From positions 1,436,501 to 1,500,500 of the forward strand of contig CP046177.1 of assembly GCA_014075215.1 (NCBI GenBank): a stretch of DNA of 64,000 bases, written 5' to 3'. The notes under the pieces are model-generated. The model searched no databases. It saw nothing but the letters and a program-made list of their open reading frames with translations, and had not been told where the DNA came from. This DNA is from Flavobacteriaceae bacterium. Its GTDB lineage: Bacteria > Bacteroidota > Bacteroidia > Flavobacteriales > Flavobacteriaceae. Positions within the stretch are counted from its first letter, which is position 1, and each line of letters opens with the position of its first letter. Position numbers and translations under genes: made by a program. Shown piece after piece: positions 28,457 to 37,382 of this stretch.

Positions 28457-28593
28457 TAAAAAAATTGTTGTTAATAAAATAGAATATGTAATTTTAAAAA
28501 TAAATAAAAATTAAATCAAGTCGTTGTATAATTGTGTAACTAACTAAGGTAAACGATTATGATTGGATGTTTAATTATTAGGAAGGCGTTAAA

Positions 28594-29418
28594 ATGAGAA
28601 AATTAATTATTCTGGCTACCATCTTCTTTTTAACGGAAGCGTGTAGTACAGTGCCTATAACCGGGAGAAAGCGTATTAATTTTGTAAGTGATGCTGAGGT
28701 ATTACCTGCAAGTTTTGCACAATACAAAGGGTTTTTAGAGAAAAATAAACTCTCGACAGATACAAAAATGACCCGACAAATTAAGTCGGTTGGCAATAAG
28801 GTCTCTGCGGCGGTAGATAGGTTTATGAGAGCTAATGATATGCATGCGGAAGCCGATTCGTATAAATGGGAATTTAATTTGATAGAAGATGAAACTATAA
28901 ATGCATGGTGTTTGCCCGGAGGGAAGGTTGTTTTTTATACGGGCATAATGCCTGTCTGTGCTAATGAAGATGGCATGGCAGCCGTAATGGGACATGAAGT
29001 GGCACATGCATTTGCAAAGCACGGACAGGAAAGAATGTCATCAGGTCAATTACAACAATTAGGAGGTATTGCCATAGCTTTGGGAGTGTCGGGGAAAAGC
29101 GAAAATGCTCAGAAAATTTGGAATACGGCATACGGTTTAAGTTCCGGATCAGGGTTGTTGGCTTTTAGCAGAACCCACGAAACGGAAGCAGATAAATTAG
29201 GACTGGTTTTTATGATTATGGCAGGATATAAAGGATCGGAAGCTGCTGAAGTTTGGATACGAATGAGTGAGAAAACCAAAGGGAGAAAAACACCACCGCA
29301 AATTTTAAGTACACACCCGTCCAACGAAACAAGAATTAAAACCCTGAAAACGTATTTGCCGGAAGCAGCGCGGTTGGCCAAACTTTATAATGAGCAGAGC
29401 AATTACAAAGGAAAATAA
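28594..29418 (+). CDS. M48-family metalloprotease lipoprotein
   Basis: A 274-residue zinc protease. A lipoprotein signal (FFLTEAC-STVPITGR) anchors it in the envelope. The zinc motif HEVAH is near residue 134 in MGHEVAHAFAKHG, and the third ligand Glu lies in RTHETEADKLG near 201. NAWCLPGGKVVFYTG is the conserved upstream strand. The C-terminal STHPSNETRI motif is typical of the LoiP/YcaL/BepA-like group, which clips misfolded outer membrane proteins. It appears monocistronic. Confidence 0.93.
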   Translation: MRKLIILATIFFLTEACSTVPITGRKRINFVSDAEVLPASFAQYKGFLEKNKLSTDTKMTRQIKSVGNKVSAAVDRFMRANDMHAEADSYKWEFNLIEDETINAWCLPGGKVVFYTGIMPVCANEDGMAAVMGHEVAHAFAKHGQERMSSGQLQQLGGIAIALGVSGKSENAQKIWNTAYGLSSGSGLLAFSRTHETEADKLGLVFMIMAGYKGSEAAEVWIRMSEKTKGRKTPPQILSTHPSNETRIKTLKTYLPEAARLAKLYNEQSNYKGK

Positions 29419-29424
29419 CTAATT

Positions 29425-29490
29425 TTTGAATACCAGTTTAGATACCTAAAAAGAATCATGAGGATATTTTTGAAATCTTTGAGCTTTTCA
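29425..29490 (+). repeat. Intergenic repeat family R2, copy 2
   Basis: TGAATACCAGTTTAGATACC, then TAAAAAGAATCATGAGGATA and TTTTTGAAATCTTT, are similar to 13336, 32950 and 40271. The ATG at the start of the next frame lies inside this repeat. Confidence 0.6.
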
Positions 29491-30822
29491 ATCTTTCAAT
29501 CCTTTAATCTCTTAATCCTTTTCACTTATGTTAAAATCGGCGATAAAAAATTAATCAATGCCTGGGCGTTTTACGACTGGGCAAATTCAGTGTATTCGCT
29601 AGTAATCAGTACAGCTGTTTTTCCCTTATTTTACTCAGGTATTACCAAAGGAAAAGTAGTATCGTTCTTAGGAATGAAATGGGATCATCCGGATGCTTTA
29701 TATGGCTACACCCTGTCATTTTCATTTTTGGTAGTGGCATTTATATCGCCGATTTTATCAGCAATTGCTGATTATACGGGTAATAAAAAGAAATTCCTTA
29801 AAATATTTTGTAGTATCGGATCGGTTTCGGTAATGAGTTTGTATTTTTTTGATGGAATAGATACTGTCTGGATTGGTATCGTATTTACTTTTTTTGCAAG
29901 TATTGGTTTTTGGTCCAGTATTGTTTTTTATAACTCATATTTGCCTGAAGTAGCACACCCGGAAGATCAGGACAGGGTAAGCGCCAAAGGATTTATTTTT
30001 GGATATTTCGGGTCTGTTATTTTGCTGATGATCAATCTGGCTTTGATTTTAAATCACGATTTTTTTGGAATAACGGAAGCATATGCATCGAGGATCTCAT
30101 TTGTAATGGTTGGGCTTTGGTGGATAGGTTTTGCACAAATAACCTTTAGAAGATTGCCCAATAACGTATTTGAAAAGAAGCCGGAAAAGGATTATATATG
30201 GAAGGGCTTTAGAGAACTAAAAATAGTATATAATGAGGTAAAAAGCTATCCCACATTAAAAGGATTTTTAGTGGCATTTTTTTTACTGAGTATTGGCGTG
30301 CAAACCATTATTCTATTAGCAACTATCTTTGGTTCTACGGAACTGGGGTTAGATAGTACCAATTTGATTATAACGGTATTACTAATTCAACTCATTGCTA
30401 TTGCCGGAGCAGCAATCTTTTCGAGATTATCTAAGAAATACGGAAATTTTACAGCGTTAAAAATGACCATTATTATTTGGATTGTCATCTGTTTTTGTGC
30501 GTTTTTATTACATAAAGATTTAGCATATGTCGATTTCTGTTTTTATGGATTAGGGGCACTGTTGGGATTGGTTTTAGGAGCTATTCAATCGCTAACCCGA
30601 TCGACATATTCAAAATTACTGCCAAAAACAGAAGACCATGCAACTTACTTTAGTTTTTATGACGTAACAGAAAAAATAGCCATTGTACTGGGAACTTTTG
30701 TCTATAGTTTTTTATATGCAATAACAGATTCTATGCAATGGTCTGTATTGTGTCTGGCGATCTTTTTTGTAGGATCTTTTATGATATTAAGTACACTCAA
30801 GAAAACCAGGTATGTGAGGTAA
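29458..30822 (+). CDS. MFS transporter, UMF1/Atg22-like
   Basis: A 454-residue frame with about 12 hydrophobic segments. NAWAFYDWANSVYSLVIST is the hallmark N-terminus of the Atg22-like/UMF1 family, whose substrates are poorly known. The first 25 codons (from ATG 29458) come from an R2 repeat plus T-rich spacer and do not look like family sequence. The true start is expected near V-K-I-G-D-K-K (about 29530), but an ATG there (29528) is one base out of frame, so the start may have been damaged and replaced by the upstream ATG. Confidence 0.8.
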   Translation: MRIFLKSLSFSIFQSFNLLILFTYVKIGDKKLINAWAFYDWANSVYSLVISTAVFPLFYSGITKGKVVSFLGMKWDHPDALYGYTLSFSFLVVAFISPILSAIADYTGNKKKFLKIFCSIGSVSVMSLYFFDGIDTVWIGIVFTFFASIGFWSSIVFYNSYLPEVAHPEDQDRVSAKGFIFGYFGSVILLMINLALILNHDFFGITEAYASRISFVMVGLWWIGFAQITFRRLPNNVFEKKPEKDYIWKGFRELKIVYNEVKSYPTLKGFLVAFFLLSIGVQTIILLATIFGSTELGLDSTNLIITVLLIQLIAIAGAAIFSRLSKKYGNFTALKMTIIIWIVICFCAFLLHKDLAYVDFCFYGLGALLGLVLGAIQSLTRSTYSKLLPKTEDHATYFSFYDVTEKIAIVLGTFVYSFLYAITDSMQWSVLCLAIFFVGSFMILSTLKKTRYVR

Positions 30823-30853
30823 ATTTCCTGACTTTTAACTTTTAAATTTAAAT

Positions 30854-32749
30854 TCAAAGTGCATTTTTAATAATATCATCTACTACCTCCGGATTTAGTA
30901 AGGTTGATACGTCTCCTAAATCAGAGGTATCTTTGGCAGCTACTTTGCGTAAAATTCTTCGCATAATTTTCCCCGATCTGGTTTTAGGCAACTCTTTTAC
31001 GAACTGAACTTTATCCGGTTTTGCAATGGGACCGATGGTATCTGCAACTAGTTGTTGTATTTCATGTATCAGTGCAGAATTTTCTTTAACTCTTCCATAA
31101 GTAATTACATAGGTATATAATGCATTTCCTTTTATAGTATGCGGAAACCCCACCACTGCACTTTCTACAATTTGTTCATGCTCATTAATAGCATTTTCTA
31201 TGGGAGCTGTTCCTAAATTATGTCCCGAAACAATTACTACATCATCTACTCTCCCTGTGATTCTGTAATTCCCGTTTTTATCGCGCAAAGCCCCATCTCC
31301 CGGGAAATAGTAATTTGGATATGCCGAAAAATACACATTTTTGTAGCGCTGATGATCTCCGTATATCGTCCTTGCTAACGATGGCCAGGGGTGTTTTATA
31401 GCTAAAACTCCCTCAGCTTGTGTTGTCAAAATTTCTTTCCCGTCAGTGTCTAACAGTACAGGTTGAATTCCGGGTAAAGGAATCGTGGCAAATGTAGGCT
31501 TGTCTTTTGTAATTCCTGCCAGAGATGAGATCATGATACCGCCTGTTTCGGTTTGCCACCAGGTATCTGTAATGGGGCAGTTATTTTTTCCAATATAAGT
31601 ATCATACCAATGCCAGGCTTCTTCATTGATAGGTTCTCCAACAGTGCCTAATACTTTTATAGTTGATAAATCGTATTTAGCTGCCAGTTTTGTCGGATGT
31701 TTCGCTAAGGTTCTGATAGCCGTTGGAGCCGTGTAAAATTGAGTAACTTTATGCTTTTCACAAACTTTCCAAAAACGCCCGAAATCCGGATAACCGGGAA
31801 CTCCTTCAAACATAACAGTTGTTGCTCCGGTACATAGCGGTCCGTATACAATATAGCTATGCCCGGTAATCCAACCGATATCTGCAGTACACCAGTAGAT
31901 ATCTCCTTCTTTATATTGAAATACATTTTTAAACGAATATGTAGTATATACCATATACCCTCCACAAGTGTGAACCATTCCTTTTGGTTTTCCCGTAGAA
32001 CCTGAAGTATATAATATAAACAACATATCTTCTGCATTCATAACCTCTGCAGAACAATTGTCATTTGTTTTTTTTAATTCCTCATGCCACCAAGTATCAA
32101 TTGCCGGATTCCAGGAGACGGTCTGTTGCGTTCTCTGAAAAACAATTGATTTTTGAATAGTAGGACATGTTTTTAATGCTTCGTCAACTATGTCTTTCAG
32201 AGGTGTTATCTTATTGCCTCTGAATCCTCCGTCGGCGGTTAGTATTACTTTACATTTGGCATCATTAATTCTGGCTGCCAATGCAGTCGATGAGAATCCT
32301 GCAAACACTACAGAGTTTACGGCACCTATTCTGGCACAAGCTAAAACAGCAACGGTCAGCTCTACTACCATAGGCATATATATACAAACAGTATCTCCTT
32401 TTCTAACACCATTATTTTTTAACACATTTGCAAAACTACATACTTTACTATGTAGTTGTTTGTATGTGATGTGTTGTGCTTTTTCCTCCGGATGATTAGG
32501 TTCCCAGATAATTGCCGTTTGTGTTCCTTTTGTTTCGAGGTGTCGGTCCAAACAATTTTCAGTGATATTTAATTGCCCGCCTCCAAACCATTTAGTAGAC
32601 GGTTGAGACCAGTCATAAGCCAGAACAGTATCCCATTTTTTTCTCCAGTAAAAATGCGCTGCAATCCGACCCCAAAAATTAGAAGGGTCTTCTATACTTT
32701 GTTGATAATGACCTAAGTACTCCTGATATGAGGTTATTTCAAGTGTCAT
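30854..32749 (-). CDS. acs: Acetyl-coenzyme A synthetase
   Basis: A 631-residue AMP-forming enzyme converting acetate, ATP and CoA to acetyl-CoA. It has the AMP-binding P-loop YTSGSTGKPKG, the TDTWWQTETGG core motif, and GRVDDVVIVSGHNLGTAPIE. The C-terminal KTRSGKIMRR contains the lysine that is acetylated and needed for adenylation. Length and N-terminus (YQEYLGHYQQSIEDPSNFWG) match the family. It is monocistronic, with a repeat-rich 800-bp spacer upstream. Confidence 0.97.
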   Translation of the reverse strand: MTLEITSYQEYLGHYQQSIEDPSNFWGRIAAHFYWRKKWDTVLAYDWSQPSTKWFGGGQLNITENCLDRHLETKGTQTAIIWEPNHPEEKAQHITYKQLHSKVCSFANVLKNNGVRKGDTVCIYMPMVVELTVAVLACARIGAVNSVVFAGFSSTALAARINDAKCKVILTADGGFRGNKITPLKDIVDEALKTCPTIQKSIVFQRTQQTVSWNPAIDTWWHEELKKTNDNCSAEVMNAEDMLFILYTSGSTGKPKGMVHTCGGYMVYTTYSFKNVFQYKEGDIYWCTADIGWITGHSYIVYGPLCTGATTVMFEGVPGYPDFGRFWKVCEKHKVTQFYTAPTAIRTLAKHPTKLAAKYDLSTIKVLGTVGEPINEEAWHWYDTYIGKNNCPITDTWWQTETGGIMISSLAGITKDKPTFATIPLPGIQPVLLDTDGKEILTTQAEGVLAIKHPWPSLARTIYGDHQRYKNVYFSAYPNYYFPGDGALRDKNGNYRITGRVDDVVIVSGHNLGTAPIENAINEHEQIVESAVVGFPHTIKGNALYTYVITYGRVKENSALIHEIQQLVADTIGPIAKPDKVQFVKELPKTRSGKIMRRILRKVAAKDTSDLGDVSTLLNPEVVDDIIKNAL

Positions 32750-32830
32750 ATGATGAATGATTTTAAATGGTACCTGTTTTACTTGGTATTACTTTTTCTA
32801 AAATGAACAATATAAAATTATATTTTTGAA

Positions 32831-32946
32831 CCCGTTGTGCATTTTGATAAAATTCGTCAATTCGAGTAAATTTTTCGATTGAAAATGAGAAAAATTTACT
32901 CGAACTGACGTTTAAATTTACTTTTTAGTTCAAAATGCACAACGGG
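32831..32946. repeat. 116-bp imperfect palindrome
   Basis: The outer arms CCCGTTGTGCATTTTGA and TCAAAATGCACAACGGG are exact complements; the inner arms TTCGAGTAAATTTTTC and GAAAAATTTACTCGAA are also exact complements, separated from the outer arms by short unpaired segments. It could form a long hairpin in DNA or RNA. It lies 80 bp upstream of acs on the opposite side from the gene body. Confidence 0.9.
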
Positions 32947-32949
32947 TAT

Positions 32950-33010
32950 TTTTGAATATTCGTTCAGATTACCTAAAAGAAATCATTAATATTTTTGAAA
33001 CTTTTTAATC
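32950..33010 (+). repeat. Intergenic repeat family R2, copy 3
   Basis: TTTGAATATTCGTTCAGATT, then ACCTAAAAGAAATCATTAAT and TTTTTGAAACTTTT. It is directly adjacent to the palindrome on its left and to R3 copy 2 on its right. Confidence 0.6.
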
Positions 33011-33262
33011 TTTTATACTGAGTCTAAAAATTAATTTCACAAAAATTAAGGCTCTAGTTTAAATTAGGTATTATATCTTAATCCCTTGATGTTATCAGGT
33101 TTTGAATATCTTTTGGATTTAATTTTGATGTAAAATTCAATAAAAAGAATGGAAAACTCATATTTATCAATACTATTTCAAACGAGCGCCAAAATTAAAT
33201 TTAATCAGTTGATATTGAAGAGATAAAAATTCGTAATTGTGAATTTAAAATTTGTAATTTAT
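33011..33262 (+). repeat. Intergenic repeat R3, copy 2, interrupted
   Basis: The left part 33011-33049 and right part 33191-33262 together match R3 copy 1 (25659-25764). The 141 bp between them are a separate insertion. Confidence 0.75.
33050..33190. mobile_element. 141-bp MITE with 8-bp duplication (GGC ends)
   Basis: The insertion is flanked by AAAATTAA at 33042-33049 and 33191-33198. The ends are inverted repeats, GGCTCTAGTTTAAATTAG against GGCGCTCGTTTGAAATAG read from the other strand (14 of 18 identical). The GG ends and 8-bp duplication resemble the IS1595 family; the IS1595 at 45046-46086 also starts GGCTAAGTT and makes an 8-bp duplication. It is noncoding. Confidence 0.8.
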
Positions 33263-33303
33263 ATAATTCATCGACTATCAATTAAGGGTAAAAAATTAAA
33301 ATT

Positions 33304-33462
33304 GAACTCATCTTGACTTTTTGTTTTAACCGAAAATGAACTGAAATTTAACTAGATAAAGCACTTTTTAAAAGCTATAGCAGTGCTACAGGTAAGAAGA
33401 GTAATGAAATATAGGTGAATTTCAGTCATTTTTTAGGAAATAGAAAAAGTCAAGATGAGTTC
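33304..33462. mobile_element. GAACTC-type MITE, copy 2 (159 bp, ATT duplication)
   Basis: Closely similar to 27069-27228, with the same GAACTCATCTTGACTTTTT ends and ATT at both flanks (33301-33303, 33463-33465). Its right end is about 80 bp before the TauE-like gene. Confidence 0.9.
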
Positions 33463-33542
33463 ATTATTTACGATATCCAAAAAACACAATTAGGTGTAAT
33501 AACGGATAATCAAGTTATATTTGTTAGCAACATAAAATATAT

Positions 33543-34334
33543 ATGATCTTTTTACAATTTCTTGAAATTATTGAAAGTCATTGGCTTATTTTGTTGCTCT
33601 TTTTTATAATAGCCATTCTATATGCTTCTGTTGGCTTTGGAGGCGGTTCCAGTTATTTGGCAATTTTAGCTTTGACGGGTATTGCTTTTACTCAAATCAG
33701 AACTACTGCCTTGTTGTGCAATGTGGTAGTTGTCGCCGGAAACGTGTTAGTATTTCAAAAGCAAAAACTATTGGATTGGAAAAAGGTAGTACCCCTTGTT
33801 GTGGTAAGTGTACCTTTGGCTTACCTGGGAGGTACGGTAAAGATAAGCCAGGCTTTTTTCTTTATTTTATTAGGGCTTACATTATTGTTTGCAGCTATTA
33901 CTATGTGGGTTTCAAAAAGAATAATTACTAATAAAGAAACATCTGATAAAAAAAGTAGTGTTAAAAATGGCATTTACGGAGGTTTTATTGGTTTTATATC
34001 CGGGATGGTAGGGATTGGAGGCGGTATTTTTCTAGCACCCATATTACATCTTTCTAATTGGGGTACTCCAAAAAAAATTGCTGCTACTGCCAGTTTCTTT
34101 ATTTTGGTAAATTCTATTGCGGGTCTTATAGGGCAGTATTCAAGCGAAAATTTTAATAGCAACGGATATGTTACTTTTACCTTATTGGTGGTAGTGTTTA
34201 TAGGCGGGCAAATAGGGAACCGTATGAATATTCGTTATTTTACACCTATACAACTCAGAAAAGCAACGGCAATACTCATAATATTTGTAGCAATTCGAAT
34301 TTTGTGGAAATCTTTCAATCTTTTAATCTACTGA
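33543..34334 (+). CDS. TauE/SafE-family sulfite exporter-like membrane protein
   Basis: A 263-residue protein with about eight hydrophobic segments. The two family repeats each carry a glycine motif: YASVGFGGGSSYLA near residue 27 and GMVGIGGGIFLAPIL near 155. Family members export organosulfur anions such as sulfite or sulfoacetate; the substrate here is not determined. The two-halved layout and length are normal. It is followed by a terC gene about 80 bp on. Confidence 0.9.
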   Translation: MIFLQFLEIIESHWLILLLFFIIAILYASVGFGGGSSYLAILALTGIAFTQIRTTALLCNVVVVAGNVLVFQKQKLLDWKKVVPLVVVSVPLAYLGGTVKISQAFFFILLGLTLLFAAITMWVSKRIITNKETSDKKSSVKNGIYGGFIGFISGMVGIGGGIFLAPILHLSNWGTPKKIAATASFFILVNSIAGLIGQYSSENFNSNGYVTFTLLVVVFIGGQIGNRMNIRYFTPIQLRKATAILIIFVAIRILWKSFNLLIY

Positions 34335-34415
34335 ATACCAAAAAAGATAATAAGGAATCATAACAGGCAATCAATATTATATATATTTGAGTTGTTTTTT
34401 AAAATCTTAAATTTT

Positions 34416-35201
34416 ATGTTAGAGAATATTTTGACTTTGTTGATGTTAATTCTTTTACAAGGCGTATTAGGGTTTGATAATTTATTATACATTTCTCTCG
34501 AAAGCAAACGAGTTCCAAAAGAAAAACAGGTATATGTGAGAAAAACAGGGATACTACTCGCTATTGTCTTACGTATCGTTTTACTATTTGTATTGATACA
34601 ACTCATACAACTTTTTCAGGATCCGATTTTACATTTTTCTTTTGAGGGAATTGCCGAAGGTAAAGTTAATATTCATAGTTTGATTGTTTTGGGAGGAGGT
34701 ATTTTTATCGTATATACTGCTATGAAAGAAATTTGGCATATGATTGGTGTACGTAGTTTAGATCATAATATAGAAGGGCAAAAAGAAGCACCCTTAGGTA
34801 AAATAGTTACCATGATTGTGATTATGAATGTGGTGTTTTCTTTTGATTCTATTTTGAGTGCTATGGCACTAACTGATGTTTTTTGGGTTATGGCAACGGC
34901 TATTATTATAGGTGGATTATTAATGATTTGGTTAGCCGATAAGGTTTCCGATTTTTTAGCTAAAAACAGAATGTATGAAGTTTTGGGCTTGTTTATTTTG
35001 TTTGTCGTAGGTATTATGTTGGTTACCGAAGGAGGGGAGTTAGCACATTTAAAATTATTCGGCAATGAAATTGTTCATATGAGCAAAACCACTTTTTATT
35101 TTGTTATTGGTATTTTAGTGATTACTGATATTGTACAGAGTCGTTATCAGAAGAAATTATTGGCGGATAAAGAAAGTGTCGGAGATATGGATAAAAATTA
35201 G
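34416..35201 (+). CDS. TerC-family integral membrane protein
   Basis: A 261-residue protein with seven or more hydrophobic segments and the family's acidic intramembrane motifs: LQGVLGFDNLLYISLESKRVP near residue 15 and NVVFSFDSILSAMALT near 145. TerC proteins are linked to manganese export at the membrane and to tellurite resistance. ATG 34416 is preferred to an upstream TTG. It may be co-transcribed with the TauE-like gene. Confidence 0.9.
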   Translation: MLENILTLLMLILLQGVLGFDNLLYISLESKRVPKEKQVYVRKTGILLAIVLRIVLLFVLIQLIQLFQDPILHFSFEGIAEGKVNIHSLIVLGGGIFIVYTAMKEIWHMIGVRSLDHNIEGQKEAPLGKIVTMIVIMNVVFSFDSILSAMALTDVFWVMATAIIIGGLLMIWLADKVSDFLAKNRMYEVLGLFILFVVGIMLVTEGGELAHLKLFGNEIVHMSKTTFYFVIGILVITDIVQSRYQKKLLADKESVGDMDKN

Positions 35202-35214
35202 CTTTATAAGGGTC

Positions 35215-36171
35215 TCATATAGGTGAGTTTGATAAAAAGGATATTACATTTTTCTCAATCCTGCCTAACACATTTTCCATATTGGCTTTTATAAAAGTAT
35301 CTCCGGTAATCTGTTCAAAAAGCTCTATATAACGTTCTGAGATTTCGATGGTTTTTTCCATAGACATTTTGGGAACCTGCTGCCCGACTTTCCCCTGAAA
35401 CCCATTTTCTACCAGCCATTGGCGTACAAATTCTTTGGACAATTGTTTTTGCTTTTCTCCTTTGATTTGTTTTTCTTCATAACTATCGGCATAAAAATAA
35501 CGCGAAGAATCCGGTGTATGCACCTCATCAATTAACACAATCTTACCATCTTTGGTTTTTCCGAACTCATATTTGGTATCTACTAAGATCAACCCTCGTT
35601 TGGAAGCTATCTCTGATCCTCTTTGAAACAATTTACGCGTATAATCCTCCAGAATTAAATAATCTTCTTCCGTAACAATTCCTTTTGCAAGTATATCTTC
35701 TCTGGAAATATCCTCATCATGTGCTCCGTTATCTGCTTTGGTAGAAGGCGTAATAATAGGCTTGGAAAACGGATCGTTTTCTTTCATTCCTTTATCCATT
35801 GCAACTCCGCATAATGTTCTTTTTCCTAGTTTATATTCTCTGGCAGCATGCCCGGATAAATATCCGCGTATGACCATTTCTACCTTAAAAGGCTGGCATA
35901 AATGACCAATGGAGACATTTTCATCCGGGCTTGCAATGAACCAGTTAGGAACTATATCAGCTGTTTCATTCATCATTTTTACAGCAACCTGATTTAATAT
36001 TTGCCCCTTAAACGGAATTTGTTTCGGAAGTATTACATCAAAAGCAGAAAGCCTGTCAGAGGCCACCATAACCAGAAGAGAATCATTGATATTATACACT
36101 TCCCGTACTTTTCCTCTGTAAACTGATTTTTGATTTGGAAACTGAAAATGAGTTTCGTTTATTGTATTCAT
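35215..36171 (-). CDS. purC: Phosphoribosylaminoimidazole-succinocarboxamide synthase
   Basis: A 318-residue enzyme of de novo purine synthesis joining CAIR and aspartate with ATP. It shows YRGKVREVY, ASDRLSAFDVILP, the VIRGYLSGHAAREY segment and IDEVHTPDSSRYF. The start at 36171 (MNTINETHF) is preferred over the in-frame ATG at 36192. The long eukaryote-like form of about 310 residues is usual in Bacteroidetes. It lies downstream of phoH on the same strand with a 137-bp gap. Confidence 0.96.
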   Translation of the reverse strand: MNTINETHFQFPNQKSVYRGKVREVYNINDSLLVMVASDRLSAFDVILPKQIPFKGQILNQVAVKMMNETADIVPNWFIASPDENVSIGHLCQPFKVEMVIRGYLSGHAAREYKLGKRTLCGVAMDKGMKENDPFSKPIITPSTKADNGAHDEDISREDILAKGIVTEEDYLILEDYTRKLFQRGSEIASKRGLILVDTKYEFGKTKDGKIVLIDEVHTPDSSRYFYADSYEEKQIKGEKQKQLSKEFVRQWLVENGFQGKVGQQVPKMSMEKTIEISERYIELFEQITGDTFIKANMENVLGRIEKNVISFLSNSPI

Positions 36172-36308
36172 ACTACATTCAAATTGCTGCAAAAATAAGG
36201 AAACATATCATATGGTGGTAGAGACAAAAAACGATACATCTAACTTGTCATAAACATATTTTTCATCTCACAATTTTTCACTTTATTATTGAATTGATAC
36301 ATTAAAAC

Positions 36309-37253
36309 CTACTCTGTCTCAATGCTCTTATACGCTGTAATGATTTTTTTAACCAATCGATGTCTGATCACATCTTTATCATCCAGATATACCTGGGCAA
36401 TTCCGTCAATATCTTTTAGCGCTAACAAAGATTCCTTTAAACCGGACACTTGTTTTCTAGGCAGATCTATCTGGCCCGGATCACCTGTAATGATAAATTT
36501 GGCATGTTTTCCCATTCTGGTTAAAAACATTTTCATTTGGTTGTGAGTAGTATTTTGCGCTTCATCTAGAATGACAAAAGCATTGTCTAAGGTTCTCCCT
36601 CTCATAAATGCCAAAGGAGCAATTTGTATGATTCCTTTTTCTATGTAAGGGATCAATTTTTCATGTGGAATCATGTCTCTTAAAGCATCGTATAAAGGTT
36701 GCATATAGGGGTCCAGTTTTTCTTTTAAATCTCCGGGTAAAAACCCAAGATTTTCGCCGGATTCCACCGCAGGTCTGGTTAAGATAATACGTTTTACCTC
36801 CTTTTCCTTTAATGCCCTCACAGCCAGAGCAACTGCCGTATATGTTTTTCCGGTACCTGCAGGACCAACAGCAAATAGCATATCGTTTTTTTGCATTAAA
36901 GAAACCATTGTCCGCTGATGCTTTGTTTGCGGTTTGATGAATTTGCCATTTACCCCGTATACCAACACTTCTTGGGTGTCTGCGGACATGGTATTTTCAT
37001 CTTTCCCTGTCAATAAACGTTCAATACTGTTATCATCTAATTTGTTGTATCGGTTGAAATATTTGATAAGTATTTTCAATCGCTTTTCAAACTCGTCTAA
37101 AATTTCAGGTTCTCCGTAAATCTTTAATTTAGAGTCACGCGCAACGATTTTTATTTTTGGAAAATATCTTTTTAATTGCTCTAAGGTACTATTGTGAGTA
37201 CCAAAGAAATCTTTTGGGTTAATCTCTGTAAGCTCTATGATTCGCTCGTTCAA
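36309..37253 (-). CDS. phoH: PhoH-family ATPase
   Basis: A 314-residue PhoH-like protein. The N-terminal KH-like part (residues 1-100) precedes the ATPase domain with Walker A GPAGTGKTY near residue 129 and Walker B AFVILDEAQN near 225; ITGDPGQIDLP is the conserved motif III. These proteins are predicted RNA-associated ATPases, often linked with ribosome or RNA processing. It is divergent from the SAM hydrolase-like gene across 130 bp. Confidence 0.95.
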   Translation of the reverse strand: MNERIIELTEINPKDFFGTHNSTLEQLKRYFPKIKIVARDSKLKIYGEPEILDEFEKRLKILIKYFNRYNKLDDNSIERLLTGKDENTMSADTQEVLVYGVNGKFIKPQTKHQRTMVSLMQKNDMLFAVGPAGTGKTYTAVALAVRALKEKEVKRIILTRPAVESGENLGFLPGDLKEKLDPYMQPLYDALRDMIPHEKLIPYIEKGIIQIAPLAFMRGRTLDNAFVILDEAQNTTHNQMKMFLTRMGKHAKFIITGDPGQIDLPRKQVSGLKESLLALKDIDGIAQVYLDDKDVIRHRLVKKIITAYKSIETE

Positions 37254-37382
37254 ATATTCGAATTTAGAAGTTTCTTCTTTAAGAAGATTTCATTTTAAAA
37301 ATATCCAATAATTTTCAGAATTGCTTAGATTTGTTAGGATTTTTTTACAACTTTTACACATTTAATTAACAAATCCGTTTTA

